Source: Limnoperna fortunei
Taxonomy: Eukaryota; Mollusca; Bivalvia; Mytilida; Modiolidae
DNA length: 64,000 nucleotides
Assembly (NCBI GenBank): GCA_944474755.1
Contig: OX104113.1
Location: forward strand, 55,386,074 to 55,450,073
Reading direction: 5' to 3'
The notes below the pieces were generated by a model. The model did not search any database and had not been told where the DNA came from. It saw only the letters and a list, made by a program, of their open reading frames with translations. Shown piece after piece: positions 10,115 to 21,938 of the stretch (the first letter of the stretch is position 1; each line of letters begins with the position of its first letter). A program made the translations under genes and the position numbers.

Positions 10115-13100
10115 AATAATAATTAAAGATCAACTGTTCGGTTGAACATTTGAGGGTCTTTCCACATTAATTTTAATTTGTATTACATGATGACATTTAA
10201 AATAATAATTTTTTTGCAAAATGTTATAACTTTGCTATAAATATTTTAAAAAAATTATTTTGTCTTATTTGCCACAGATTGGCATTCTAAGAGAGATAAC
10301 TCTTATAAAAGTATTATACAACTTTTCACGCCATGTCTTAATTTACTCGAAATTATTAATAGAACATTTTTGGACGAAAATAATTTCAATATCTTTAAAA
10401 ATAGCAAGGTCAAAAACTAGTACGTGACCTTGACCCATACAAGTTTTCAAGGTCAAAGGGCATGAGTGTCTATGGTGAAGACCCCATGCCTCTATCATTA
10501 CTAGTTAATGAGTAACATGTAAAAAACCAATAAGTTACATATATAATGGGAGATAACTCCTATAAAATGAAGTCAAATCCTTTCCCTGTAAATGTAACAA
10601 AGTTGCTCCTTTAAGAGACCAACATTTTGCAGTCTTTAGTTTCCCTTTATCATTAATAGTTAATGAGTACCATGCGAAAAAACAATCAGTTACATATTTA
10701 ATGGGAGATAACTCCTATAAAATGACGTCAAATCCTTTCCCTGTAAATGCAACAAAGTTGCTCCTTTAAGAGACCAACATTTTGCACTCTTTAGTTTCCC
10801 TTTATCATTAATAGTTTATGTGTAACCTGTAAAAAACCAATCAGTTACATATATAATGGGAGATAACTCCTATAAAATGAAGTCAAATCCTTTCCCTGTA
10901 AATGTAACAAAGTTGCTCCTTTAAGAGACCAACATTTTGCACTCTTTAGTTTTCCTTTATCATTAATAGTTAATGAGTAACATGTAAAAAAAAAATAAGT
11001 TACATATATAATGGGAGATAACTCCTATAAGATGACTTCAAATCCTTATCCTGTAAATGTGACAAAGTTGCTCCTTTAAGAAACCAACATTTTGCACTCT
11101 TTAGTTTCCCTTTATCATTAATAGTGAATGTGTAACCTGTAAAAAACCAATCAGTTACATATATAATGGGAGATAACTCCTATAAAATGAAGTCAAATCC
11201 TTTCCCTGTAAATGTAACAAAGTTGCTCCTTTAAGAGACCAACATTTTGCACTCTTTAGTTTCCCTTTATCATTAATAGTTAATGAGTAACATGTAGAAA
11301 ACCAATAAGTTACATATATAACGGGAGATAACTCCTACAAAATGAAGTCAAATCCTTTCCCTGTAAATGTAACAAAGTTGCTCCTTTAAAAGACCAATAT
11401 TTTTCACTCTTTAGTTTCCCTTTATCATTAAAAGTTAATGACTAACATGTAAAAAACCAATAAGTTACATATATAATGGGAGATAACTCCTATAAAATGA
11501 AGTAAAATCGTTCTCCAGTAAATGTGACAAAGTTGCTCCTTTAAAAGATCAACATTTTGCACTCTTTAGTTTCATTTTATCATTAATAGTTAATGAGTAA
11601 CATGTAAAAAACCAATAAGTTACATATATAATGGGAGATAACTCCTACAAAATGAAGTCAAATCCTTTCTCTGTAAAAGTAACAAAGTTGCTCCTTTAAG
11701 AGATCAACATTTTGCACTCTTTAGTTTCCCTCTATCATGAATAGTTAATGAGTAACATGTAAAAAACCAATCAGTTACATATATAATGGGAGATAACTCC
11801 TATAAAATGAAGTCAAATCGTTCTCCAGTAAATGTGACAAAGTTGCTCCTTTAAAAGATCAACATTTTGCACTCTTTAGTTTCATTTTATCATTAATAGT
11901 TAATGAGTAACATGTAAAAAACCAATAAGTTACATATATAATGGGAGATAACTCCTACAAAATGAAGTCAAATCCTTTCTCTGTAAAAGTAACAAAGTTG
12001 CTCCTTTAAGAGATCAACATTTTGCACTCTTTAGTTTCCCTCTATCATGAATAGTTAATGAGTAACATGTGAAAAACCAATCAGTTACATATATAATGGG
12101 AGATAACTCCTATAAAATCAAGTCAAATCGTTCTCCAGTAAATGTGACAAAGTTGCTCCTTTGAAAGATCAACATTTTGCACTCTTTAGTTTCATTTTAT
12201 CATTAATAGTTAATGAGTAACATGTAAAAAACCAATAAGTTACATATATAATGGGATATAACTCCTACAAAATGAAGTCAAATCCTTTCTCTGTAAATGT
12301 AACAAAGTTGCTCCTTTAAGAGATCAACACTTTGCACTCTTTAGTTTCCCTCTATCATGAATAGTTAATGAGTAACATGTAAAAAACAACTCAGTTACAT
12401 ATATAATGGGAGATAACTCCTATAAAATGAAGTCAAATCCGTTTACTGAAAATGTAAAAAAGTTGCTCCCTTAAAAGTCCAACATTTTGCACTCTTTAGT
12501 TTCATTTTATCATTAATAGTTAATGAGTAACATGTAAAAAACCAATTAGTTACATATATAATGGGAGATAACTCCTATAAAATGAAGTCAAATTACTTCC
12601 CTCCAAATGTGACAAAGTTGCGTCTTAATAAGACGAACATTTTATTCTCAATAAGTGTTTATCTATCTTTTACCGTTTCAGAGGAGTAGCGCAAACAAGC
12701 AAATGTCAAAATTTAGAACGTGACCTTGACCTTTGACCTTGTGTCCATTTTCAAGGTCAAAGGTCAAGATGATCTATGGTGAAGACCCCAGGCCTCTATC
12801 TCTTTTAGTTGTTGAGATTTGTTTGAATATCACTTACTACTTTTATTTAAAGGGAGATAACTCCTATAAGATGTCGTCAGAACCCTTCAATCAATCTGTC
12901 CCAAAGTTGCGCAAGGATATAGGACACATTTTGGTAAAGGTTTGGTATTGCTATCTTTTTTGGTTTAGGAAGAGTAGCATGAACAAGCTTTTTAGTAAAA
13001 GGGGAGATAACTCCTAAAAGGAAAAGGGTGCGGTCAGTCAGGGTGAACTGCGAAAGCGCAATGGGTAACCGATATCAGATATAAAATATCAAAGCGACAT

Positions 13101-13172
13101 GTCGCGAAGTAAAAAAACCAGACACGGAAATAAGTTGGCGGAAGAAAAGAGAAAAGAATAATAATAATAATA
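10115..13172 (+). mobile_element. Chain element B1 carrying a 14-unit satellite
   Basis: B1 begins with hairpin TCAACTGTTCGGTTGA (10,130-10,145) and GAGGGTCTTTCCAC, then a TGACCT half-site block near 10,424. The 155-bp array follows, then a unique tail (about 12,590-13,172) with another half-site block near 12,719, GGGAGATAACTCC cores, CTGCGAAAGCG, the CGACATGTCG palindrome and TTGGCGGAAGAA. It ends in AAT repeats without a hairpin, directly continuing into B2. B1 and B2 align at an offset of 3,051. Confidence 0.7.
10490..12640 (+). repeat. 155-bp tandem satellite, 14 units (array in B1)
   Basis: The AGATAACTCC core recurs at 10551, 10706, 10861, 11016, 11171, 11326, 11481, 11636, 11791, 11946, 12101, 12256, 12411 and 12566, an exact 155-bp step each time. 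Units between about 11,480 and 12,250 alternate two variants (GTTCTCCAGTAAATG versus CTTTCTCTGTAAA), giving a 310-bp higher-order repeat. No coding potential. Confidence 0.95.
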
Positions 13173-15352
13173 ATTAAAGATCAACTGTTCGGTTGAACAT
13201 TTGAGGGTCTTTCCACATTAATTTTAATTTGTATTACATGATGACATTTAAAATAATAATTTTTTTGCAAAATGTTATAACTTTGCTATAAATATTTAAA
13301 AAAAATTATTTTGTCTTATTTGCCACAGATTGGCATTCTAAGAGAGATAACTCTTATAAAAGTATTATACAACTTTTCACGCCATGTCTTAATTTACTCG
13401 AAATTATTAATAGAACATTTTTGGACGAAAATAATTTCAATATCTTTAAAAATAGCAAGGTCAAAAACTAGTACGTGACCTTGACCCATACAAGTTTTCA
13501 AGGTCAAAGGGCATGAGTGTCTATGGTGAAGACCCCATGCCTCTATCATTACTAGTTAATGAGTAACATGTAAAAAACCAATAAGTTACATATATAATGG
13601 GAGATAACTCCTATAAAATGAAGTCAAATCCTTTCCCTGTAAATGTAACAAAGTTGCTCCTTTAAGAGACCAACATTTTGCACTCTTTAGTTTCCCTTTA
13701 TCATTAATAGTTAATGAGTACCATGCGAAAAAACAATCAGTTACATATTTAATGGGAGATAACTCCTATAAAATGACGTCAAATCCTTTCCCTGTAAATG
13801 CAACAAAGTTGCTCCTTTAAGAGACCAACATTTTGCACTCTTTAGTTTCCCTTTATCATTAATAGTTTATGTGTAACCTGTAAAAAACCAATCAGTTACA
13901 TATATAATGGGAGATAACTCCTATAAAATGAAGTCAAATCCTTTCCCTGTAAATGTAACAAAGTTGCTCCTTTAAGAGACCAACATTTTGCACTCTTTAG
14001 TTTTCCTTTATCATTAATAGTTAATGAGTAACATGTAAAAAACCAATAAGTTACATATATAATGGGAGATAACTCCTACAAAATGAAGTCAAATCCTTTC
14101 TCTGTAAATGTAACAAAGTTGCTCCTTTAAGAGATCAACACTTTGCACTCTTTAGTTTCCCTCTATCATGAATAGTTAATGAGTAACATGTAAAAAACAA
14201 CTCAGTTACATATATAATGGGAGATAACTCCTATAAAATGAAGTCAAATCCGTTTACTGAAAATGTAAAAAAGTTGCTCCCTTAAAAGTCCAACATTTTG
14301 CACTCTTTAGTTTCATTTTATCATTAATAGTTAATGAGTAACATGTAAAAAACCAATAAGTTACATATATAATGGGAGATAACTCCTATAAAATGAAGTC
14401 AAATCCTTTCCCTGTAAAAGTAACAAAGTTGCTCCTTTAAGAGATCAACATTTTGCACTCTTTAGTTTTCCTCTATCATTAATAGTTAATGAGTAACATG
14501 TAAAAAACCAATAAGTTACATATATAATGGGAGATAACTCCTATAAAATGAAGTCAAATCCTTTCCCTGTAAATGTAACAAAGTTGCTCCTTTATGAGAT
14601 CAACATTTTGCACTCTTTAGTTTTCCTCTATCATTAATAGTTAATGAGTACCATGTGAAAAACCAATCAGTTACATATATAATGGGAAATAACTCCTATA
14701 AAATGAAGTCAAATTACTTCTCTCCAAATGTGACAAAGTTGCGTCTTAATAAGACAAACATTTTACTCTCCATAAGTGTTTATCTATCTTTTACCGTTTA
14801 AGAGAAGTAGCGGACACAAGCAAATGTCAAAATTTTGAACGTGACCTTGACCTTTGACCTTGTGTCCGTTTTCAAGGTCAAAGGTCATGATGGTCTAAAG
14901 TGAAGACCCCAGGCCTCTATCTCTTTTAGTTGCTGAGATTTGTTTGAATATCACTTACTACTTTTATTTAAAGGGAGATAACTCCTATAACATGTCGTCA
15001 GAACCCTTCAATCAATCTGTCCCAAAGTTGCGCAAGGATATAGGACACATTTTGGTAAAGGTTTGGTATTGCTATCTTTTTTGGTTTAGGAGGAGTAGCA
15101 GGAACAAGCTTTTTAGTAAAAGGGGAGATAACTCCGTAAAGGAAAAGGGTGCGGTCAGTCAGGGTGAACTGCGAAAGCGCAATGAGTAACCGATATCAGA
15201 TATAAAATATCAAAGCGACATGTCGCGAAGTGAAAAAACCAGACACCGTAATAAGTTGGCGGAAGAAAAGAGAAAATAATAATGATAATAATAATAATAA
15301 TAATCAGAACAATAACTATAGGTCTTTCCACAGAAAGGTGGAAAGACCTAAT
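13173..15352 (+). mobile_element. Chain element B2 carrying an 8-unit satellite
   Basis: B2 repeats B1 from its 5' hairpin (13,181-13,196) through the tail, but is shorter by six 155-bp units (930 bp), which accounts for the length difference. Its end carries the subfamily terminal hairpin AGGTCTTTCCAC...GTGGAAAGACCT at 15,320-15,349, matching the GGGTCTTTCCAC at its 5' end. Half-site blocks lie near 13,480 and 14,840. Confidence 0.7.
13540..14760 (+). repeat. 155-bp tandem satellite, 8 units (array in B2)
   Basis: The core recurs at 13602, 13757, 13912, 14067, 14222, 14377, 14532 and 14687, exactly 155 bp apart. The first three units resemble the first three of the B1 array, and unit four onward matches the late B1 units. 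That pattern is expected from unequal exchange deleting internal units. Confidence 0.95.
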
Positions 15353-15363
15353 AATAATAATAA

Positions 15364-18300
15364 TAATTAAAAGATTCAATTGTTCTTGGAACAATTGAGG
15401 GCTTTCCCACACTTTGGGGACCTTTAGAATTGATTTCAAGATGATCAGATCGATTCCTAGACCGTTGCCAAGAAATGCACACCAACAGGACAAAAATTAG
15501 GACGTGACCTTGACCTATGATCTTGTGTCTGTTTTCAAGGTCAAAGGTCATGACTGTCACTGATGAAGACCCCATGCCTCTATCATTAATAGTTTGTGAG
15601 TTACATATGAAAAACCAATAAATTACATATTTAATGGTAGATAACTTTTATAAGATCATTTCAAATCGTTTTGCTACAAATGTGTCAAAGTTGCTCTTTT
15701 AAGAGATCAACATTTTGCACTCTTTAGTTTTTCTCTATCTTTAGTAGTGAACACATGCAGAGGTCAAAATCTAGAACGTGACCCTGACCTTTGACCTTGT
15801 GACCATTTTCAATGCCAAAGGTCTTGAGGGTCTATGGTGAAGAACCCAGGTCTGTATCATTAATTGTTTATCAGTAATATGTTAAAAACCAATAATTTAC
15901 ATGTATAATGGGAGATAACTCCTATAAGATGACCTCAAATCCTTTTCCTACAAATGTGACAAAGTTGCTCCTTTAAGAGACCTATATTTTGCACTCTTTG
16001 CTTTCCCTCTATCATTAATAGTTAATGAGTAATATGTGAAAAACCAATAAGTTACATGTATAATGGGAGATAACTCCTATAAGATGACTTCAAATCCTTA
16101 TCCTGTAAATGTGACAAGGGTACTCCTTTAAGAGTTGAACACTTTGCACTCTTTGGTTTCGATCTATCATTAATAGTTAATGAGGTACTTGTGAAAACCC
16201 AATAATTTACATTTAAAATGGGAGATAACTCCTATAAGATGACTTCAAATCCTTATACTGAAAATGTGACAAAGTTGCTCCTTTAAGAGACCAACATTTT
16301 GCACTCTTTAGTTTCCCTCTATCATTAATAGTAAATGAGTAACATGTAAAAACCCAATAAATTACATGTATAATGGGAGATAACTCCTATAAGATGACCT
16401 CAAATCCTTTTCCTACAAATGTGACAAAGTTGCTCCTTTAAGAGACCTACATTTTTAACTCTTTGGTTTCCCTCTATCATTAATAGTAAATGAGTAACAT
16501 GTGAAAAACCAATAAATTACATGTATAATGGGAGATAACTCCTTTAAGATGACCTCAAATCCTTTTCCTACAAATGTGACAAAGTTGCTCCTTTAAGAGA
16601 CCTACATTTCGCACTCTTTGGTTTCCCTCTATCATTAATAGTTAATGAGTAATATGTGAAAAACCAATAAGTTACATGTATAATGGGAGATAACTCCTAT
16701 AAGATGACTTCAAATCCTTATCCTGTAAATGTGACAAGGGTACTCCTTTAAGAGATGAACATTTTGCACTCTTTGGTTTCGATCTATCATTAATAGTTAA
16801 TGAGGTAGTTGTGAAAAACCAATAATTTACATTTAAAATGGGAGATAACTCCTATAAGATGACTTCAAATCCTTATACTGTAAATGTGACAAAGTTGCTC
16901 CTTTCAGAGACCAACATTTTGCACTCTTTAGTTTCCCTCTATCATTAATAGTTAATGAGTAACATGTGAAAAACCAATAAATTACATGTATAATGGGAGA
17001 TAACTCCTATAAGATGACTTCAAATCATTTTCCAACAAATGTGACAAAGTTGCTCCTTTAAGAGACCTACATTTTGCACTCTTTGGTTTCCCTCTATCAT
17101 TAATAGTAAATGAGTAACATGTGAAAAACCAATAAATTACATGTATAATTGGAGATAACTCCTATAAGATGACCTCAAATCCTTTTCCTACAAATGTGAC
17201 AAAGTTGCTCCTTTAAGAGACCTATATTCTGCACTCTTTGGTTTCCCTCTATCATTAATAGTTAATGAGTAATATGTGAAAAACCAATAAGTTACATGTA
17301 TAATGGGAGATAACTCCTATAAGATGACTTCAAATCCTTATCCTGTAAAAGTGACAAGGGTACTCCTTTAAGAGATGAACATTTTGCACTCTTTGGTTTC
17401 CCTCTATCATTAATAGTTAATGAGTAATATGTGAAAAACCAATAAGTTACATGTATAATGGGAGATAACTCCTATAAGATGACTTCAAATCCTTTTCCTA
17501 CAAATGTGACAAAGTTGCTCCTTTAAGAGACCTACATTTTGCACTCTTTGGTTTCCCTCTATCATTAATAGTTAATGAGTAATATGTGAAAAACCAATAA
17601 GTTACATGTATAATGGGAGATAACTCCTATAAGATGACTTCAAATCCTTATCCTGTAAATGTGACAAGGGTACTCCTTTAAGAGATGAACATTTTGCACT
17701 CTTTGGTTTCGATCTATCATTAATAGTTAATGAGGTACTTGTGAAAACCCAATAATTTACATTTAAAATGGGAGATAACTCCTATAAGATGACTTCAAAT
17801 CCTTATACTGTAAATGTGACATGTTGCTCCTTTAAGAGACCAACATTTTGCACCCTTTAGTTTCCCTCTATCATTAATAGTTAATGAATAACATGTGAAA
17901 AACCAATAAATTACATGTATAATGGGAGATAACTCCTATAAGATGACTTCAAATCCTTTTCCTACAAATGTGACAAAGTTGCTCCTTTAAGAGACCTACA
18001 TTTTGCACTCTTTGGTTTCCCTCTATCATTAACAGTTAATGAGTAACATGTAAAAAACCAAAAAGTTACATGTATAATTGGAGATAACTCCTATAAGATG
18101 ACTTCAAATCCTTATCCTGTAAATGTAACAAAGTTGCTCCTTTAAGAGACCAACATTTTGCACTCTTTCGTTTCCCTCTATCATTATTAGTTAATGAGTA
18201 ACATGTGAAAAACCAATAAATTACATGTATAATGGGAGATAACTCCTATAAGATGACCTCAAATCCTTTTCCTACAAATGTGACAAAGTTGCGCCTTTAA

Positions 18301-18999
18301 GAGATCTACATTTTTAATTATTTGGGTTTTCCTCTATCTTTTATAGTTTTCGAGGAGTAGTGAACACAAGCAGAGGTCAAAATCTAGAACATGACCTTGA
18401 CCTTTGACCTTGTGACCATGTTCAAGGTCAAAGGTCATGAGGGTCTATGGTGAAGACCCCAGGTCTGTATCTCTTCTAGTTCCTGAGATTTCTTGGCATT
18501 TCTCTTATAACCAATATATAAGGGGAGAAAACTCCCATAAGATGTCGTGAAATTCTATTCGGGACATGTGACAAAGTTGAGCACAGCTTGACTGAAGACA
18601 TTGGAAAAGGTTGCGAAGCGATATCTTTTACGGTGTCTGAGGAGAAGCGCACACAAGCTTTCCGGTGTTAGGGGAGATGACTCCATAAGGACAAAGTTTG
18701 CGACACACTGCCCATGGCAGAGATCACGGTTTCAATGACCGGTCACATGTACAAAATATCAAAGCGACACGACAAAAAATGAGCTGTCCAGTCTTGGCGG
18801 AAGAAGTTTTTCGTAAAATAATAATAAGAAAAATAATAAACAGAAGAAATACAGTAAGGGCTTTCCGTCGGAAGACGGGAAAGCCCTTAATAATAATCAG
18901 AACAATAACTATAGGTCTTTCCCCAGAAAGGTGGAAAGACCTAATAATAAACAGAAGAAATACAATAAGGGCTTTCCGTCGGAAGACGGGAAAGCCCTT
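15364..18999 (+). mobile_element. Chain element C carrying a 16-unit satellite
   Basis: C starts with hairpin CAATTGTTC/GAACAATTG (15,377-15,397) and GAGGGCTTTCCCAC. Half-site blocks follow near 15,505 and 15,776, then the satellite, another half-site block at about 18,389 and a TTGGCGGAAGAA block near 18,795. It ends in three hairpins: C-type at 18,856-18,888, B-type at 18,913-18,942 and C-type at 18,967-18,999. The C-type stem AAGGGCTTTCC matches its own 5' motif. This is the last member of the chain. Confidence 0.7.
15850..18330 (+). repeat. 155-bp tandem satellite, 16 units (array in C)
   Basis: Core positions run from 15913 to 18237 in 155-bp steps, with one 154-bp step caused by a single-base loss near 17,820. 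Diagnostic differences from the B arrays include TTACATGTATAATGGG and CTTTGGTTTCC. A variant marked by GATCTATCAT occurs at 16161, 16781 and 17711 (4 and 6 units apart), indicating irregular multi-unit amplification. A related, more diverged unit with a TGACCT insertion precedes the array at about 15,600-15,720. Confidence 0.95.
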
Positions 19000-19745
19000 A
19001 ATAACTTTATTTAAAGAGGGTTACACAGTTAGTATTATAACTAATATTCTCTGAAGCCCAAACGCATGAAACAAATACAAAACACTGTTACAAAAAAAAG
19101 TTTACAATTGAAAAAGAAAGTAAACAAAATGTATGTACATGTATACAATTTAATCATGTAAATCACACATGACTACATGACTACAAATTGTACTTTGATT
19201 CAGATTTTTTTTGACACCGTGCCTGAAAGTTATGTATTTACAGTGTTTTTATATTCATATACGTAGCAGCCGGTACGACAGGTACGGCTTCTGCCTTATC
19301 AATAACTTTTGCAGGTACGGCATGCCGTACCAATAATTTTCAGAAATAACAAAAAAATAAAATATTGCTCACAAAACCCATCTTTTAAGACCTGAGTTTT
19401 AGTGCTAGGAAATCGTCAGAATGCAGGATTTTGCACCATTGACTCCCTGCCGTAAAGCCACCTCTGCGATCATGATTAGCATTCTGCTGTACCAATATCA
19501 AATGCGATGCTACGCTTTTGTTATATGACTCATGAGAATATACATGGGAATATGGGGGCGTCAGGAAGGCAAGCAGGGTCCACGGCGATATCTGCTTTCT
19601 AACTCTAACAGTTGTTGTCCGATATTCATGAAACTTTAGGAAAATGTTAATGGGCATAATATCCAAGTTTGATAACCAGCCAAATCCCTTCAGCCTCTTC
19701 AGAGTTATGACCCTTTACTATTACTACAGTTCATATTTTCAGGAT
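19000..19745. other. Intergenic DNA, no gene recognised
   Basis: The stretch is AT-rich. A segment near 19,260-19,350 has repeated GGTACGGC-type words, and about 19,600-19,720 resembles common dispersed repeat DNA. An open frame of 93 codons on the minus strand (19,385-19,666) has no recognisable domain. Confidence 0.5.
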
Positions 19746-20170
19746 CTACATTAAGGAATGAATTGCCACATGATTAAACAAGTGCCACAAAATAAGCCTG
19801 TCGTAAATTTTGGTAAATGGCAGAAAAGTTTGACAGAGAGGTGTGTACATGTAATTTGTTGCAGGAATCCTTATAACCCAAATGAATTTGATAACAGGCC
19901 AATTAACACCAAAGAATTGTAAGGTATTTCTCAGTGCATATGTGTTATTTTCTGAGAGATATATACATTTTTGTGTTAAGTATTCTGGTGCCTCCCCTTT
20001 TAAAATTTCATGAAGGAGTAAATATTTGTGGTACTTGATTCTTAACTGCACTGGCCTTATACCCAGCTATTTAAAAGAGGAGTAGATGGGGATATTGGGT
20101 CAACATTTATTATTATTCTTGCTGCTCTTTTTTGTAATTTTATTATCTAGACTATCTTTATTACAACCTC
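19746..20170 (-). pseudogene. LINE reverse transcriptase C-terminal remnant
   Basis: The minus strand reads PNIPIYSSF, then LGIRPVQLRIKYHKYLLLHE and ILKGEAPEYLTQKCIYLSEN, with one stop before LGIRP. This is the pattern found downstream of the RT domain in Jockey/CR1-type non-LTR elements (consensus LGWLPV..RI.YHK...L..K.LKG.APEYL). Only about 140 codons survive, without catalytic motifs, so the piece is dead. The family assignment beyond non-LTR is uncertain. Confidence 0.65.
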
Positions 20171-21550
20171 CCAAACTACACATCAGTAATCAATATGTGG
20201 CAAAATATATCCATTTTAAACAGTTTTTCTTGCTTTACTATTAAGAAAATATTTGATAACAAACATATTTTAGATGAGATGCTACTACAAATCATATCGA
20301 TCTGCTCTTTCCAATTAGGATTTTCATATATTTTTATTCCTTATACTTTTTCACAAGAAGAGTTCACAAGGTGTTCATAGAACAATTCCAATTTGGTTCA
20401 ATAACTTGAGATGATGTTTTGTTCCAATTACCATACTACTCCAGCTTCCTCCCCCAATAAAAACTGGATGCCATGATATAGCTGAAAAATTGCAGAAATT
20501 TATTGTTTTGTTGTTTGAATGATGTTTAACATGGCGTTAAACATCATTCAAACAACAAAACAATAAATTACATGTAAACCTTTAAACAATTCAGTATTGT
20601 ATATCATATGAAAATAGCTTGGAATTTGTCCAAATACGCTGCACTAGGTTGGAAAATAGCTTGGAAATGTCCGAATTTATGCTATGTCGGAAAATATCTT
20701 GGAAAATTTTGAATACTCTGCGCTATGTTGGAAATAGCTTTGAAAAAAACTAGGAAATTTCTCAATATTCTAAGCTAGATCAGAATTTCTAACAAGCATG
20801 GATTTATTTTTCATGCATGTGTCCAAAATTTAACTTGAAAAGTTATGGTGAATTTTTTTTTCAAGGACTTGGAATTCTATCCATGTAGTCTGATATTTTT
20901 GTTCCTGTAATGTCAAAATTTTGTTCCTTGCAAAGTTTAATTTTTTGCCAGCTAGACGATAGTTAAATTTGTCATGCTGATAGCTAGATCATGTCAAATC
21001 TGTATAAGTGCCACTGAGTTTTTTGGAAAATAAAACATTTGTTAATAGGATTCCATCATTTATTTCTTACTTTAAAAGGATAATCACTAAACTGCATTCT
21101 GTTATAATAAATATTTAAAATAAAATAGAACATTAATAAATTAATATTATTTGTTTTCCCCCATCACTCTAACAGCAAGGGATACTTGTCAAGTTCTTTG
21201 TTGCTTCTGCTTTACATAGATAGAAGCAATACAGAAGCCTGATATCATAATAACATGTCCATTTTTATTTTGTTTTCATTTTATTTACAGAAAAATTAAC
21301 AAATATTGCTATTGCAATGGGTCCAAAGAACCCAAGAATACCCTAGAATATCTTATAAAACTTCATGTACAAAATGAACATGAGAACAATATTTTTTGTT
21401 AGAAATACATATTACAAGATGAGAAATATTTTTATGAGCAACTATATTATTTTAATATAGAAGTAAAAAAAATCATTTTAGGTGATTTAGATGACTCCTT
21501 ATAGGAGCTATTGCCCTTTAATTATGAATTTGGACAAATGATCAGTTTTT
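20171..21550. other. Intergenic DNA with SINE-tail fragment
   Basis: No gene is recognised. At 20,440-20,580 lies a fragment of the SINE 3' region (TCCCCCAATAAAAACTGGA) followed by a 26-30 bp inverted repeat centred near 20,530 (TTGTTTGAATGATGTTTAAC and its complement). Around 20,620-20,780 a short motif of the form TTGGAAATAGCTTGGAAA recurs about every 50 bp. A degraded reverse-oriented 155-bp-type core (CTCCTTATAGGAGCTATTGC) is at about 21,495. Confidence 0.5.
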
Positions 21551-21938
21551 ACACCCCGCCACACGAAGTGGCGAGGTATTATGTTATACCCTCAGTTTCG
21601 TTCGGTGTCTGTTCGTCCGTCTGTCCGTCCCCAGAAGGTTTCCAGATGATAACTTGAAAACACCTCAAGGGATTTGAATGATATTTTGCACAGCTGTTCA
21701 GTACAATAAAATACAGGTCAAGTTTAATTTTCAGGATGATCAGAAAAATATTATTGGAGTTTTGCCGCTTTATAAATTTTCAAATTTGACAATAATGAAA
21801 TTTTCTGGTCTAAGAAAGATAACTCATTTCCTTCTGTCTCTATATACTAGTATATAGTGGATGTATAGTATATACAGTATAGTATACTAGTATATACAAA
21901 TATATTTAACTATTGATGAATATCGTGGCGGGGTATCA
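21551..21938. mobile_element. Short element with ACCCCGCCAC inverted ends
   Basis: The left end ACACCCCGCCACACGAAGTG and the right end CGTGGCGGGGTATCA are inverted relatives. Inside are a (TCCG)n-rich stretch near 21,610 and a TATA/CTAG-rich segment near 21,840-21,900. It is non-coding and MITE-like, inserted between two diverged reverse-oriented ACTCC cores. Confidence 0.55.
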
